This document shows, piece after piece, positions 13,301 to 23,893 of a stretch of 64,000 nt of DNA. The stretch spans positions 35,844,405-35,908,404 of the forward strand of contig CM065301.1 of the NCBI GenBank assembly GCA_032871835.1, read 5' to 3'. This stretch comes from Dipteronia dyeriana. Lineage: Eukaryota; Streptophyta; Magnoliopsida; Sapindales; Sapindaceae. The notes below the pieces were generated by a model. That model was given only the letters and a program-made list of their open reading frames with translations. It was not told the origin of the DNA and searched no databases. Both the position numbers and the translations under genes were made by a program. Position 1 is the stretch's first letter, and every line of letters begins with the position of its first letter.

Positions 13301-15153
13301 TATTCGTTTTCAACTTCAAATTGAAATGTTTTCTTCTTATCCCAAAGAAGTATTGACTTAAAATATCTGTGAAGATTATTTTGCTCCACCGGAGAAGCCT
13401 CTAATGTTGATGATGACCTTTGGCTTTCTTCGAAATCTTACTACAACCCCGTTATCGAATGTTGTGGAGGCACGGAGCTTGGCTCATCCTACATCCAAGG
13501 AAGTCTTTTGCAGCCACAAGCTTTTGGAACATTTAGTGGTCCATCAATGACCACAGGATTTGTCATTCTTGATGAACATGGAATTCCTTATGTAAGAATT
13601 TTTTTCTGGGTTTGACTGCATTCTATTTCTTTTTACAAAATTCTTGCAAAGCCAAGTGTCACTAGATCATGTCATGCTAGTACCTGTTGTCACTGTAGTG
13701 AGTGCCGTGACTTTGTAGGTGACAATCGTGGCAATATATATGACATAGTAAAAAGAATCTGAAAGAGCATGACTAACTGCTTAATATTGCTTTCATTGGA
13801 TAAATATGTAATCTTTACAGCCAGATGATCAACCTTGTGTTGGTGAAGTGGGTTTGTTTCCTCTATACCTTGGAGCAACTGACAGATTGCTTAATGCTGA
13901 TCATGACAAAGTATACTTCAGGGGAATGCCGATGCATAAAGGAATGGTATACTTTGATCTATCTTTCTTACTGTACTTTCATAGAGATATTCCTTTGTGC
14001 TAAAGCAGCATAATATCACTATTTAAACCATGCTCAAAAGCAGCATGTTGTGTGGGAGGGGGTGAGTCAAACTTTGTTGGCAACAGAATCACCTAGATTA
14101 TAACTACTTTCAAGTTAACCGGCATGGATCACTTTCGGGCTTAGGTTGGAGTGTCAAATGCCATTTTTTGCTAGGCTTATATTTATGTTTTCGGGGCATT
14201 AATAAAATTTAGCTTTTTGGTTTGACTTCTCATCCATCACATGTCATGATCAATAGCAGTCAAAAGACTTAACTAGAAACTAAAAGCGGGCTTAAGGTCT
14301 TGTTTTGTGACTTGTTGCATGTATTGGCAGCAACTCAGGAGACATGGAGACATCATCAAGAGGACTGTTGGAGGCTACTACATTGTACAAGGCAGGGCTG
14401 ACGACACCATGAATCTTGGTGGCATAAAGGTATTACATTCCTCTTCCAACTTCTTTAAGTGAGTGATAATAAAGTGATTCTCAGAAGTAGTTAACTATGG
14501 TTTATATGGTTTACATGCAATCAAATGGGAAAGAATTGGTTCCTTGGATTGTGTATTTTTACCAACTAAGCTCTTTACAAGTACGTGTTTTGGTTTAAAA
14601 ATAAAAAAAAAGGTACATGTTTTGATATATTTTAAATTGCCTTGAACTTCCATCTCCTTTTTGGGTCTGCAATTCTTGCACTAATTTTACCATGATCCTT
14701 CTAATATGCAGACAAGTTCTGTTGAAATTGAGCGGGTATGTGACCGAGCCGATGAAAGCATCTTGGAGACTGCTGCCATCAGTGTTGCGCCAGTTGGTGG
14801 CGGTCCAGAAGTGTTGGTTATAAACGTGGTTCTAAAGAAAGGATTTAACATTCAATCCGACAAGCTTAAAATGAAATTTCTTAAAGCTGTCCAATGCAAC
14901 CTCAACCCTTTGTTTAAGGTTTGTTGCTAAGAGTGTTTCAATTTCTTCAGTTTGCTATGTCATTCATACAATCATAGGCTCAGTTATTGTTTGATTTCTG
15001 ATGTGATAAACTATTTCCAATATTTTGAACTATAACCAGGTGAGCGTTGTTAAGATTGTTCCCGAGTTTCCACGAACTGCTTCTAACAAGTTACTAAGAA
15101 GAGTGTTGAGGGACCGGGTGAAGCATGAGCTATCCGTTCGGAGTAGAATGTAG
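7348..15153 (+). CDS. Peroxisomal acyl-activating enzyme, AAE17/AAE18-like
   Basis: Predicted 730-residue member of the ANL superfamily, which joins a carboxylic acid to CoA through an acyl-adenylate. Fourteen exons: 7348-7625, 8798-8927, 9052-9311, 9965-10166, 10736-10776, 11588-11716, 11860-11933, 12027-12247, 13202-13296, 13375-13591, 13821-13946, 14331-14429, 14712-14918, 15040-15153; all introns are GT-AG and the phases agree. The N-terminus resembles acetyl-CoA-synthetase N-domains ([13 protein letters not shown], about residue 70). The P-loop SSGTTGEPK is at 367-375 and is split by intron 7. GGTE is at 508-511, GDIIKR at 597-602, GRADD at 612-616, and the catalytic-type Lys at 710 in [11 protein letters not shown]. 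It ends in Ser-Arg-Met, a plant PTS1 peroxisome signal. Arabidopsis AAE17/AAE18 are of similar length; AAE18 is linked to activation of the pro-auxin 2,4-DB. The natural substrate is unknown. No stop or lost motif is visible. Confidence 0.93.
12312..12775. mobile_element. hAT-type MITE in intron 8 of the acyl-activating enzyme gene
   Basis: 464-bp element flanked by a perfect 8-bp target duplication GGTTGGAG (12304-12311 and 12776-12783). The termini are inverted: the left starts CAGAGGTGTCCATGGTTT, and the right end read backwards starts TAGTGGTGTCCACGGTTC. The inside is packed with AACCG/CGGTT motifs in both directions, the subterminal repeats on which hAT transposases act. It has no coding capacity. 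It lies wholly inside intron 8 (12248-13201), so the coding sequence is not broken. The 8-bp duplication and ends are diagnostic of hAT. Confidence 0.93.
12878..12980. repeat. 53-bp tandem duplication in intron 8
   Basis: Two adjacent copies, starting ACATCACGTGTGTACAAATG at 12878 and ACATCATGCGTGTACAAATG at 12931, each continue through ATCAAAGGGGGATTAAATTACTGC. Only a few bases differ, so the duplication is fairly recent. Confidence 0.9.
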
Positions 15154-15234
15154 AAGCAATGTCATCAAATTCTTGGCGCATCAATTGGATTTCAAATACA
15201 CAAGTCATGTAACTTATACTTTGTGAGATGATAA

Positions 15235-15240
15235 AATAAA
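15235..15240 (+). terminator. Polyadenylation signal of the acyl-activating enzyme gene
   Basis: AATAAA lies 82 bp after the stop codon in an AT-rich 3' flank, a normal distance for a plant near-upstream element. A TTTGTGAGATGATAAAATAA context precedes it. Confidence 0.6.
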
Positions 15241-15537
15241 AGAAACAATGCGAATGTACATTGAAAGGTTTACATGGGAATCGTGTAATTGCAAACTAAT
15301 TCATAGCCATTGAGGGCCATTTGGTTTGAAAATATTGTATCATATCTGTTCAAGTTCAAATGCTGATTAGTGTTGTCTTGTTATAGTATCTCATTGTCGA
15401 AGATGTACTTACAAGTTTTGGAAATGGAGATTGAAAACTTGTTAGGTCATGTGCTTATGTAATAATTAGTAATATATTCATGATAAACTTTTGATTTTTG
15501 TGGACCTCTGGATTCCGGGGGGGACGGTAGTGAAGGT
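15241..15537. other. 3' flank, nothing recognised
   Basis: AT-rich sequence downstream of the gene, without ORF or repeat structure that I can support. Confidence 0.5.
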
Positions 15538-15929
15538 TAGTGGTGGTTACGGTTCGGTTAAACTGGGGGTTCCGAATCGAACTGTACTGTCAAAATCGTA
15601 ATCGAAACCGTAACCGACGGTTACAAAACCGGTTAGAAACTGGTTTGGTCATGGTTCGGTTACGGTTTGGAGTCCAAAAAAGTTGTGGTTAAATTGATGG
15701 TTTAAAAAAAAAAAAAATTTAATTGTCGATTTAAAAAAAAATTAAAACAACTAAACAAAAGCTGCCATGTGGCATATTATTTGACAAGCACCTAAACTGT
15801 AACTAAACCGTTTAACTGGCGGTTAAAAATCGTAAACGAAACCGGTTAAATCGGTTACGATTATGGTTTGTGCTTTCCATGGAACCAAAATCGATGATTT
15901 AAACTGAAACCGAACCGTAAATTCCACTA
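15538..15929. mobile_element. Second hAT-type MITE, downstream of the gene
   Basis: 392-bp element of the same general build as the one in intron 8. The left end is TAGTGGTGGTTACGGTTCGG; the right end read backwards is TAGTGGAATTTACGGTTCGG. It is filled with AACCG/CGGTT motifs in both directions and has no coding capacity. The flanks GTGAAGGT (15530-15537) and GTGAGGGC (15930-15937) match at 6 of 8 positions, as expected for an aged 8-bp duplication. It is more decayed than the intronic copy. Confidence 0.8.
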
Positions 15930-16229
15930 GTGAGGGCTTGGGATATATCCGGCCATCCGGGTTAGCCTTTCGTAATTTTTTTTTTTTAATAAAAATTATA
16001 TTATTTAATTGATAGTCACCGATCTTTAGCACTTTAGAATAGTTTTAGAGTAGTAGTACAGTTCTAGAGTTTAGAGTAGGTTTGATTGAATCACTTCTCT
16101 CGTCTAACAAAGTCACATCAGTCTCTCTCTCACTTTTTTTCTCTCTTAACAATTAATAAATCTCTGCATCACTGTTTTTTTTTTTCTTTTTTTAAATATT
16201 ATATAAATTTTAGGTTTTTTATTTTAAGA

Positions 16230-16620
16230 CCTTGGGTTATATTTACGGATGTCAATGGTACAAGTCGGAGACGGATTTTTCATTAACATCTCCAATCAAA
16301 ATTTATATGATAAATATCATCCTCAGTGAATACCCACTTTAAAATAAATATTACGGATACGGAGACTCTCCATTAGAGGTGGAAACCATGAGTCCTCGAA
16401 CCAATGGATAATTTTTATATCTCTAAGCGTAGGTATAAAATTTTCTTGTCTCTATCACTCTATCGCTCCATCACTTTGTTTTTGTTTTGGATTAATGAAA
16501 TTTCATAGTACTGTTACAAATTTGTTATTATTATTTTTATATATGTACTTTTATTTTAGAACACGCTATCCAAAATATCTGGGTATACCCCTGTTTGGAA
16601 TAGATTCCAATGATTAATAA
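16230..16620. mobile_element. Possible degenerate DNA-transposon fragment
   Basis: Contains GGATGTCAATGG followed by CGGAGACGGATTTTTCATT and, further on, ACGGATACGGAGACTCTCC. This wording resembles the terminal part of Ac/hAT-type elements, which often begin with a GGATGTCAA phrase and repeat CGGAGACGG-like motifs. No matching opposite end or target duplication was found. Confidence 0.3.
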
Positions 16621-16936
16621 TCATTCCTGTAACTATATAAAAGTAGCATGATCAGTGAATTCATTGATGTTAAGATCTAATGGTTTCACTATGAACGTGA
16701 ACCTGTTTAGGGTCTTCACTGTTGCTAATTGCAAATTGATTTCTAATTTGAAGCCTTGTGTAAATCTCTATGAATTCGACATGTACCTGGTACACGTACG
16801 GGAAAAAAACAGGCTGTGGTATTGAATCTCATTCACATCAGGATTTGGAATGGTATCCTGTCAAGTATATGCAAAACAAAAGTACATCTTAGGCCATACC
16901 AAAGTCTATGTAATTTTCTTATACCCCTTTGTAAAT

Positions 16937-18112
16937 GGGTGAAATCCTTTTCAGTTCCTCTAGTTTGATCTAATACAGAAACTGAACCCCAGTTTTAAGA
17001 ATTACTTCGTTAAGTCCTTCTGTTAGATTTTCTTTTCAAAAAGTGATTCCTGACAAGGTTAGAGGGTTAAATGACCCTGTTGCCCCTGATTTTTGTGTTA
17101 AATCGATTCAACTTCATCATTTGTATGTTTAACAAATTTAACATCATCTTCATCATCTACAAGCCCAATTCTATAAACCCAGTTCTGGGTCCAACATCAA
17201 ACACAAATTTAATCATTCCAGAAATACAAAATTATTCACACCAGAAACACATAAATTTATTCACTGCTTAACATCATCTTCATCGCCACATTTATTCACT
17301 GGAAACACAAATTTCAGAAACACACCAAACCCCAAATCAAAACCCATAAATAAATCCACAATCAACCTTCAACTAAACCAAACCCCAGTAACATACCATC
17401 ACCACACCCAAATCAAAAACCTCAAATGGTCACCAAAGTCAGTATATTTGAGAGTGAGTGAGAGATCGAGAAATTCACACAAATCATCTTCTTATCAACC
17501 CAACCCAGAATCAATTTTTTCCATAATTCACACACGACACAAAAACAAATTCATCAAAATCTACACCCAGAAACCCACCATTCACCATTCCAAAATTAAC
17601 ACACCATTCACCATTCCTCATTCACCCAGAAACCAAAAACAATTAATCTAGAAATCAACCAAAACGAAATTCAAATAAAACCCTCCCCGACCAAACCCAG
17701 CAAACCATCATTCTCCCACCACTGAAACCAAGACCATACCCAACAAACCCAACACAGAAACTGAACCAAGCAAACCTAGAACGGAGCCACGCACGGTGAA
17801 CGGAGCCGCAAACGTTGAACCATTCAGAAGAGAGAGTGATGGATCAATAGTGAGATATCGAGATAGAAATAGTGAGAGATCGATCGAGAGAGTGATGGAT
17901 TGATAATGAGAGATCAAGAGAGAGAGTGAGGGATCACGAGAGAGAGACCGAGAGAGAGTGTGAGAGATCCGGTGAAGAGGGAGTGTGAGATTGAGAGAGA
18001 GAGAAAGTGAGATGTTGTTATCAACGAGAGAGTGTGTGTGCTGTTATTAGAGTGGGATATCTGGTATGGGATCGAGGGAGAGACAGTAAGGTTTTTGTTG
18101 TTATCAACGAGA

Positions 18113-18167
<55 letters not shown>

Positions 18168-18461
18168 TATCAGATTGAGAGATATGGTGTTTTTAGGTTT
18201 AGTTTGATGATGGTTGGTTTTTTTTTTCCTAATTTTATTTTTTAAAATCAATTTTTAATTGTTTTTAATTGTAATTATTAATTTTAACTATGCTTTTACT
18301 GTTATACCCTTATTGATCTGACGGAAACCTAACAGAATTGGACGGTAAAGACCAAATTCCTGATTTTTAGTAACTAGAGGGACCCGTCAAGATAAAGCTT
18401 AAAACCGGAGGATCAGTTTGTATATTAGGTCAAACTATAGGGATTAAAATGGAATTAACCC
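16937..18461. mobile_element. 1.5-kb element with long inverted repeats, Mutator-like candidate
   Basis: The first about 63 bases (16937-16999) and the reverse complement of the last about 63 (18399-18461) align well: both begin GGGT, share CTAGTTTGA/ATAGTTTGA, CTAATA, AAACTGA and a GTTTTAAG block. Similarity resumes in a TTCTGTTAG block further in. Long terminal inverted repeats, absence of coding capacity and a filler interior fit a non-autonomous Mutator-like element. Flanks TTTGTAAAT and TTTTGTAAT resemble each other but are not an exact 9-bp duplication. The interior is C/A-rich on the left and GA-rich on the right. Confidence 0.65.
17835..18165. repeat. GA-rich low-complexity tract
   Basis: Imperfect GAGAGATCGAGAGAGAG-type sequence, including an almost pure (GA)n run at about 18109-18161. 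It lies within the inverted-repeat element and accounts for the low-complexity ORFs here. Confidence 0.9.
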
Positions 18462-19333
18462 TTTTGTAATGAGAGTTATTGCACCAGTTAAGTGTGTACA
18501 AGAGAAATTAATTAACAATGGCAAACCTAACAATCTATGTATCTCTCAATTACGCATCAGATCGAGGATGTCACTGATCTTGTGATAAAGCAATTGGTCA
18601 TGGAGTGCAGGCTCTTTCTGTAATGGGCCTCAATCCTACGTCAACTGTTCATCCAACCCTTAAAAAAGAGACAACTCATCTCCGAAATCGTGCCCCAACA
18701 ATCCATACCCATCATTGAATGCACAATTGGATCAAACTATATTCATACCAGGCTCACTATCTAACAATGTCAGGCTCACCACAAACTTTTTACCTCAACT
18801 TGAAAAGGCTCATGAGTGGAAAGATTATCCTAGCTCGTTTGGTGTTTCTGATGATGAAGCTTCTGCTTTATGGACTTCTGTTTGCAAGGCATCAAACCGT
18901 ATTCATATCTAATTACATATATAACTATTAACATACTTATGCATACAAATTATCAGATTAGTATGGGAACCGCAATATTCAACTGTTAGATGCATAAATA
19001 TGATGTGGATCGAGCTGTTATTGTACATGGTCTATATAAAATATTGTATATATAAAATAAATATTACATATATAAAATTGTAAATAAAATATATTGTATA
19101 TATAAAATTGTAAATGCATATTATTGGGTCACCTGAAAAAAATAAACTAAAATAAATGACACATTGAAAAATTTAAATAAAACTAAAAAAATATAAAAAT
19201 TGACCTTGCACTTAATTTTTACCACAATTAAGTTACCTACATATCATCTTGGGGTTTAGACTTTAGAGGAATTAAAGGCCACGTAGTTCTCTTACCTTTT
19301 ATTGCTAGTTGGGTGATGACGTGAAGTTATGGA
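18462..19333. other. Unrecognised sequence, with an AT-rich tandem repeat
   Basis: A less AT-rich stretch at 18560-18910 has the base composition of decayed coding sequence (open on the + strand at 18715-18912, containing SDDEASALWTSVCKASNR), but I recognise no family and it has no intact neighbours. At 19030-19115 the phrase TATATAAAATATTGTATATA recurs in a short tandem array. The lower end of the hAT element to the right probably falls somewhere here, but no terminal repeat was found. Confidence 0.4.
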
Positions 19334-21515
19334 CTAAACGTTGTTATGATCATCCGTTCCACTTCCAGTGTCAGGTTGGTCATCTTTGAAGAAATCGTAG
19401 GGTTCCTCTTGATCGATCTCTTGTTGTCTATATTCTGCCTTTGTCCAATCATCAACTCAAGCTTGTAATTGATTTCGAACTTAAAAACAAACATCTGGAG
19501 TCTAAAATATTCCCACCGGTGTTGAACTGTTGTTCCACCGCCATCGTAGAAACTGGTGTTGTATGAATTTGTTTGGCTATCATAGCCAAGATTGGAAAGT
19601 ACCTTTCATACTCATTCTACCAGTGTAGGATATGATTTTTTTTATCTTCAGTGTCTTCTATAAACTCAAAAGAGGTACATAGATAAGATTAAAGCTCGGA
19701 ATACATGTTAAAGCTTGATGAAGAAAAACCTCATAAATTTTTGTTTTTTGTTTTGGATAATAGATTATACCCTAAACTAATAAATCCGGAAGATGATAGG
19801 GAATGGGATACATTTTGAGTTTGTGGAACATTTATGTTCAATGATGGACCATAAATGCTAAGATATTCATCATATAACTCATAAAATAATGCCTTAACTC
19901 TATCATAACATTTATCAATATCATACTCTATTTTTAAACCTTGTTCATAGTAAGCAGATAGATAACCAGACAAACTTTCTAATCTAAAACGTCGATCAAA
20001 ACACATGGCAATCAAATAAATATTAGGAAACTCCTTATAATATTCTAACCATTTAGCCTTCATAGCTGTAACGGACTTCAGCAATTGTGGGTCGTTTTCA
20101 CAATGAGCTTATGCACTGGCAATATAAGACTCTTAATAATAAATAAATTAGTTGTAGGATAATAACACAAGATAAATTGTTAGTAGTAGTATTAAAGACT
20201 TTTAACAAACCACACATATTGTTACAAATATCTCAATGACTTTGATAAAGATTAATGTGACTAACATGAAATTGAATAAAACTAAATAATAAATCTATAT
20301 AATCATAACTTCTAGCAAGCAATTTATATGTAGAATTCCAATTGGAACATCGCGAGGAAATCTAACTATACGCCTACCATTTTGTTTACAATATGTTGCC
20401 TATGTTTTCATTACAGAATGATGTCTCCATAAATAATAGAGGGCATCTTTAATAGGTTGAATAAACTGTTGAAGAGTTTCTAATCCTTTTTGAACACACA
20501 AATTTAAAACATGACATGCACATCGTTGATGAAAAAAATTTCCACGAAGATAAGGTTTGCATAACTCAATTAAAGCAGGAATAACAACAATATTGTTATG
20601 AGCATTATCAAAACCAATTGCAAAAAATTTGTTTTCAATTTTATACTCTGTAAAAATAATTCTAAGATGTCTAAAAATATTAGCAGTAGCGTGTGTCCCA
20701 TCAAAAACTTTAAATGCAAGAAGTCTTTTTTGGATAGTCCATGCATTATGCATATAATGACAAGTGACATCCAAGTATGAATGCATTCTCCAATGGTCAC
20801 TCCATATGTCGGCACATGCGGAAACAAGACCATTATATTTTTCAAAATAGTTTTCCAACTTTCTTTTTCTAGTCATAATTTTTTTCAAGTGTTTCTGTGA
20901 GCATGGCTCTTGGAACATGACATGTAACGGGATTTAATGCTCGTTTCACTAAAACTAAATGGTAAGTGTTGTGTTGCAACAATTCTAGCTAATTCTTATC
21001 TATTGTTTTCATCACTATATTTAAATAATTGTTGGTTAGGGGTAGCGTACCTGGAATCTAGCCCGTGCTTCTGGATGATTGCTTAGTATATGCTTCTAAT
21101 ATGTGCCATATTCTCCAGATTTGTGTCACTTAAATAATTTTTTACAGTAATTGCAAACCACTATAATTATTCCATCTTCTTGCGTAACTTTCTTCATACG
21201 GAGTATGAAGAGATCAGATTTGACCTGCTTCGGTAACTTCTCTTCTGAAATTGGATGAAATTCAAAATCTGGAGGGTGATCAAGCATATTTTCTGATTAG
21301 CTTGTCAAATTGGGGGTGGAATCGGGATAGACCCGATTGGGTTTAGAAATTAATATAGGAGGTTGAGGAGAGTTTAGGCTTAGGTCTTCAGCATAAACTT
21401 GGCGTTGTAAATACTCGTGATAACCCTTGTCATTAGAACCGAGATTATCCATCATATGACCCTTACCTTTCATCGAAATTGAACGCCTAGGGCGATCACC
21501 ACTTCCACTTGCCAT
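19334..21515 (-). pseudogene. hAT transposase (BED finger, DDE core, dimerisation domain), broken
   Basis: It starts with MASGSGDRPRR (ATG at 21515-21513). A BED zinc finger follows at about 21090-21200 (VVCNYCKKLFK then HILSNHPEA). The catalytic core at 20400-20918 reads ACADIWSDHW, TCHYMHNAWTIQKRLL, GFDNAHNN and FFHQRCACHVLNLCVQKGL, all typical of plant RICESLEEPER-like hAT transposases. The next block at 19731-20084 holds AMKAKWLEYY and FDRRFRLESLSGYLSAYYEQG. The C-terminal dimerisation domain (about 19560-19640) reads FPILAMIAKQIHTTPVSTMA, and the end is DFFKDDQPDTGSGTDDHNNV before a stop near 19334. Stops and frameshifts separate these blocks, so it is inactive. In an active element the product would cut and paste the element and related MITEs. 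Confidence 0.88.
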
Positions 21516-22062
21516 ATAAAATATTGAATTGTAAAATTCTTTGAACAAAAAATGTTAAAAATTTGATGGAAATAAATGGTTAGAAATAGATTTGGTAGAG
21601 AATTGGAAACTTAGTAGTTAGTAATTGCAAATAAATTAAATTCAAAATAAAATAAATTGTAAATAAATGAAATTGGAAACTTAGTAATTGCAAATTAAAA
21701 TGCAAATAAGATAAATTGGAAACTTAATTGCAAATAAAATAAATTGCAAATAAATAAAATTGGAAACTTAGTAATTGTAAATTAAATACAAATAAAATAA
21801 ATTGGAAACTTAGTAATTAAGAGAGAATTGAAAACTTGGAGTTGGAGAGTTGGAGAATTGAGAGGAAATTGGAGTGGGGAGAAATGAATGGCGGGGCGTA
21901 TTTATAGTTTTTTTTTTTAAATCTTAACGTTGGAGGCCCAACAGTTCAACCAATTTGTTTTTTTTTTTAAATTAAAGAACCGGCAGATTCGAACCGAATC
22001 GGAACCGTCAGTTCCAATACGGTTTGAGACTGCCGGTTCCACCAAATTGAGAACAGGAACTG

Positions 22063-22098
22063 GAATCAGAATCAGAATCAGAATCAGAATCAGAATCG
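22063..22098. repeat. AGAATC hexamer repeat
   Basis: About six copies of AGAATC in a row within the subterminal region of the hAT element. It looks like local expansion of the subterminal motif. Confidence 0.85.
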
Positions 22099-22374
22099 AA
22101 ACTGCCTTGGTACCGGTATCAGTTCCAGTTCTGTCCTGGAACTGGAACTGGAATCGGAATAGAACCGGAGCTGAAACCGCTCCAGTACTGGTTTCGGCTC
22201 GATTCTGGAACCGAAATCGAAAAACCCGACTCTGGTTATGGTTTTTTCAACCTGATTCTGGTTAGATTTCCCGGTTCGAACTGAATCGACGTCATGTCTA
22301 TACACCTATCCTACATATTATATATGTGGACCGAGGAGAAGGGGGCTTGGGTGAATAGGTTGATGATCTATTAC

Positions 22375-22815
22375 TATACTTTTTCGAGATTTTCGTCGAA
22401 CACTTGGTGAACATACAATTTAACCTTCAATATGCGTGTTATTAAAATAACAACTATCATTTATAAGCACAGTTCACCACCCTTAGTATACAAACACAAA
22501 CATGTACATGTAAACCAATACTACGCAATTAAAACATACATGTAACAAGTAAATCACAAATGAAAAGATCTTGTATAATTTGTCTCTTCTCTATTATAAT
22601 ACTTTTTCGAGATTTTCGTCGAACACTTGGTGGCATACAATTTAATCTTCAATATGCATGTTATTAAAATAACAACTATCACTTATAAGCACAATTCACT
22701 ACCCTAAGTATACAAACACAAACATGTACATGTAAACCAATACTAAGCAATTAAAAGATAAATGTAACAAGTAAATCACAAATGAAATGATCTTGATATT
22801 TTGTCTTTTCTGTTT
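22375..22815. repeat. About 223-bp tandem duplication inside the old LTR
   Basis: Two copies with a period of 223 bp: the phrase TTTTTCGAGATTTTCGTCG occurs at 22380 and 22603, and both copies run through AACACTTGGTG, TTATTAAAATAACAACTATCA and ACAAACATGTACATGTAAACC. The second copy differs by scattered substitutions. Confidence 0.92.
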
Positions 22816-22844
22816 TATTCATTGCTCAAATGTATTCCTTTATA

Positions 22845-22970
22845 AAATATTCAACTAGGTACAAATATACAAGTTATACTCAATTTACACAATGTTCAAC
22901 TAATCACAAATCTACAACTTGAATTCAATTCTCAAAATATTCAATCAAGTACAAATATACAATTTAAAAG
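22845..22970. repeat. About 46-bp degenerate tandem repeat
   Basis: Three units of the form ATATTCAACTAGGTACAAAT plus ATACAAGTTATACTCAATT, with later units diverged. They lie in the same old LTR. Confidence 0.75.
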
Positions 22971-23750
22971 AGTTTTGTTAGGTTTTAGATTGTGTTGGCA
23001 TTAATTCCATATCAAAATGATGTTTACTTGTAATGATTTAGTTGTTTAGATTCATGATGATTCAAGCTTCAAAGAAGAATGAGCAACTAGTCAAAGCAAG
23101 TTCAAAGTCTTCAAAGAGAAATGATGCTATATGGTTCTACAAAGGTATATCAAGACCTTATCTTTCTCTTAAAAGGCTTAGGCACACACACACACAATTC
23201 ATACATTTGTGTCCCTGCATCGTTGTGCACCATTATAGGCACACACATACAATTCATTCATATGTGTCCCGCATTGTTGTGCCCATTCATAACACATTCA
23301 CACACTTGAAGATGAATTCTCATGCATTGGTATGAAAAATAACATGCTTTGGAAAAATGCATGATTGAAGACTGTTTCTATCTGGTTTGCATTCTAGTGT
23401 GAATTGTGTTTGTATGTGTATATGTTTGTATAACATAGACGTTGAACTTGATTTTAGTCTTAAATCATTCTTGATTGAGTTCAGGTCATTTCGGTTACTC
23501 ATACTATTAATTTCAAGTTCTAAGTCAAAAGATACTACACTTTCAACTCATGTTGCATACATTGTCTTCGTCTTCGTATATCGAGTCGAATTATTATTTT
23601 CTGGGTTGAGTATCTTATATGTCCATGTCCGTGAGAGATTTACAGTCTGTAATCCATAAACAGATTCAAATTTTGATTTTGAAGGCCGAAGAACGGTCAA
23701 AGAACGCGAAGGGAGGTCAGAGGAAAAGAAGACAACTCCAAACTCTTATT

Positions 23751-23820
23751 CCCGAGATGGCGTGTGAGCATCTCGGGCAAGAAGGCTTGCTGTTCCGAGA
23801 TGCCCACACGCCATCTTGGG
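23751..23820 (+). promoter_or_regulatory. Hairpin upstream of the LTR TATA box
   Basis: A 26-base arm CCCGAGATGGCGTGTGAGCA + TCTCGG pairs with CCGAGATGCCCACACGCC + ATCTTGGG with only two mismatches. The 18-base loop can itself fold (GCAAG/CTTGC). A matching hairpin sits at the same place in three other LTRs of the window. Confidence 0.85.
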
Positions 23821-23884
23821 CAGCAAGTAGTCTTGGTTGCTTATTGTTCCTTTTGGTCATTTCACATGTCCATTTTCCCTCTCC

Positions 23885-23893
23885 TTTATATAT
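23885..23893 (+). promoter_or_regulatory. LTR TATA box
   Basis: TTTATATAT followed by CCCTTCCCTCTCAC, with the same arrangement in the 3' LTR at 31258-31266. Position about 910 bp into the LTR would make everything upstream U3. Confidence 0.65.

Larger units (their letters stand above)
19334..22309 (-). mobile_element. Decayed autonomous hAT transposon
   Basis: The minus-strand transposase remnant is followed upstream by about 300 bp (21960-22280) dense in CCGGTTC/GAACCGG motifs, the subterminal repeats of hAT elements. The upper terminus reads backwards TAGGTGTATAGACATGACG near 22309, a plausible hAT end. The lower terminus was not found, so the lower limit is the transposase stop. The upper end lies against the old LTR piece that starts near 22310. 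Confidence 0.75.
22310..22975 (-). repeat. Old minus-strand Copia-type LTR, piece 1 (3' end)
   Basis: Read on the minus strand this ends in ACCTATTCACCCAAGCC, like the 3' ends of the Copia LTRs to the right (CCTATTCACCCCCC). It is interrupted at 22975 by the Copia element at 22976-32911 and resumes at 32912 and again at 43545. The ages of the insertions imply that this LTR is the oldest layer of the stack. Both exact termini are worn. Confidence 0.6.

Noticed and set aside
23190..23300. Possible tRNA or small RNA gene in the repeated CACACACA blocks of the LTRs
   Set aside because: Only CA-rich low complexity with an imperfect repeat; no cloverleaf or box A/B sequence seen.
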